Assembly (NCBI RefSeq): GCF_900090145.1
Contig: NZ_FMHI01000006.1
Coordinates: 280,731-344,730, forward strand
DNA length: 64,000 bases
DNA from: Streptomyces sp. WMMB 322
GTDB lineage: Bacteria > Actinomycetota > Actinomycetes > Streptomycetales > Streptomycetaceae
Direction: 5' to 3'
Shown here in pieces: positions 63,407 through 64,000 of the stretch; the stretch's first letter is position 1; each line of letters opens with the position of its first letter. The notes beneath the pieces were generated by a model. It saw only the letters and a program-made list of their open reading frames with translations. It searched no databases and had not been told where the DNA came from. A program made the translations under genes and the position numbers.

Positions 63407-64000
63407 TCAGAGTGCGGACAGTTCCGACACCAGGTCGTCCAGTCCCAGCGATCCCTGGGACAGCGCCGCCATGTGCCACTGCTTCGGGTCGAACTCGTCC
63501 CCGTGCGCCTTGCGCGCCGCCTCACGTCCCGTCAGCCACGCACGCTCGCCGAGCTTGTAGCCGATCGCCTGCCCCGGCATGCCCAGATAACGCACCAGCT
63601 CGCTCTCCACGAAGTCCGCGGGACGGCCGCTGTGCATCCCGAAGAACTCCTGCGCGAGTTCCGGCGTCCACTGCTCGCCGGGACGGAAGGGCGAGTCGTC
63701 CGGGATGCGCAGCTGAAGGTGCATGCCGATGTCGATGACGACGCGCGTCGCACGCATCATCTGCGCGTCCAGATACCCCAGCCGCTGTTCGGCGTTGGCC
63801 AGGAAGCCCAGCTCGTCCATGAGCCGCTCCGCGTACAGCGCCCAGCCCTCGGCGTTGGCGCTGACCATGCCGACCGTCGTCTGGTAGCGGGAGAGCTGGT
63901 CGGCGACGTGCGCCCACTGCGCCAGCTGCAGATGGTGGCCGGGCACGCCCTCGTGGTACCAGGTGGAGACCAGGTCGTACACGGGAAAGCGGGTCTCTCC
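63407..64000 (-). CDS. DUF885 peptidase-like protein, C-terminal part (cut by window)
   Basis: The frame runs into the right edge, so only the last ~198 residues are seen. The motif TWYHEGVPGHHLQLAQ contains the zinc-type HExxH-like core typical of the DUF885 family. Downstream conserved elements are GMVSANAEGWALYAERLMDELGFL, RVVIDIGMHLQLRIP and GYKLGERAWLTGREAARKAHGDEFD. Family members are predicted metallopeptidases, some exported. Location and substrate cannot be told from this part. It ends convergent with the preceding region. Confidence 0.9.
   Translation of the reverse strand, partial: GETRFPVYDLVSTWYHEGVPGHHLQLAQWAHVADQLSRYQTTVGMVSANAEGWALYAERLMDELGFLANAEQRLGYLDAQMMRATRVVIDIGMHLQLRIPDDSPFRPGEQWTPELAQEFFGMHSGRPADFVESELVRYLGMPGQAIGYKLGERAWLTGREAARKAHGDEFDPKQWHMAALSQGSLGLDDLVSELSAL

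Overview
The window is about 70 % G+C with long, closely packed, mostly leadered or leaderless genes that use GTG and TTG starts. It carries marker genes of streptomycete-type actinobacteria: a mycothiol deacetylase, a bldK-type peptide permease, SpoIIE-phosphatase/anti-sigma-kinase fusions, a DivIVA-domain protein and an SPOR-type miniprotein. No rRNA, tRNA, CRISPR array or complete transposon was found. Both edges cut genes: an MgtE-N/CBS protein on the left and a DUF885 protein on the right.

Region 1 (1-15.5 kb) is a conserved actinobacterial block. The order is MgtE_N/CBS protein, DUF1003 protein, Mrp, TatB, ZAS anti-sigma factor, SigE-like ECF sigma factor, O-methyltransferase, DUF3117, enoyl-CoA hydratase, 3-methyladenine glycosylase I, DivIVA-domain protein, FolP2-like protein, LOG-family protein and DapE. 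From memory this matches the Mycobacterium tuberculosis Rv1202-Rv1233 segment, but here htrA is absent between the anti-sigma factor and tatB, and gpgS is absent next to folP2. The block also holds a 27-bp tandem repeat array beside the DivIVA gene and a MITE-like inverted-repeat element that abuts the stop codon of a lytic-transglycosylase-like gene.

Region 2 (15.6-26.1 kb) is housekeeping: DapC, a 7Fe ferredoxin, an Rv0428c-like acetyltransferase, a SirB1/transglutaminase-like protein with a long charged insertion, a membrane-anchored peptidoglycan-binding-type protein, MshB with a membrane partner, a tiny membrane protein and an S9 peptidase.

Region 3 (26.2-44.4 kb) is built for peptide uptake. 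Two complete five-gene oligopeptide ABC transporters lie on the minus strand. The first has the gene order of bldKABCDE (permease, lipoprotein, permease, ATPase, ATPase). The second has the order lipoprotein, permease, permease, ATPase, ATPase. A membrane protein on the plus strand sits between them and overlaps the 3' end of the second transporter. TypA and an orphan peptide-binding lipoprotein with a repetitive Asp/Lys/Gly insert follow.

Region 4 (44.6-50.8 kb) has a MarR-acetyltransferase fusion with a palindromic operator, a RimJ/RimL-type acetyltransferase, a small coiled-coil protein, and a three-gene succinate dehydrogenase whose membrane subunit carries a CHxCxH cluster (Sdh1/Rieske type).

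Region 5 (51-58.7 kb) has a Tat-exported serine hydrolase, two adjacent SpoIIE-type phosphatases with fused histidine-kinase-like ATPase domains (stress/sporulation signalling), an SPOR-like miniprotein and a GntR regulator with its own candidate operator.

Region 6 (58.7-63.4 kb) looks accessory: a Uma2-family nuclease, a DUF234-type AAA ATPase with a long AT-rich palindrome over its promoter, a decayed Tn3-family transposase, a phytanoyl-CoA-dioxygenase-like enzyme and a possible regulator remnant. A recurring trait is low-complexity charged expansions in otherwise ordinary proteins (DUF1003, SirB1-like, the peptide-binding lipoprotein, DapC). No clearly new multi-gene system could be proven. 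The best unexplained structures are the repeat array at 10.1 kb, the MITE-like element at 14.4 kb and the palindrome at 61.3 kb.
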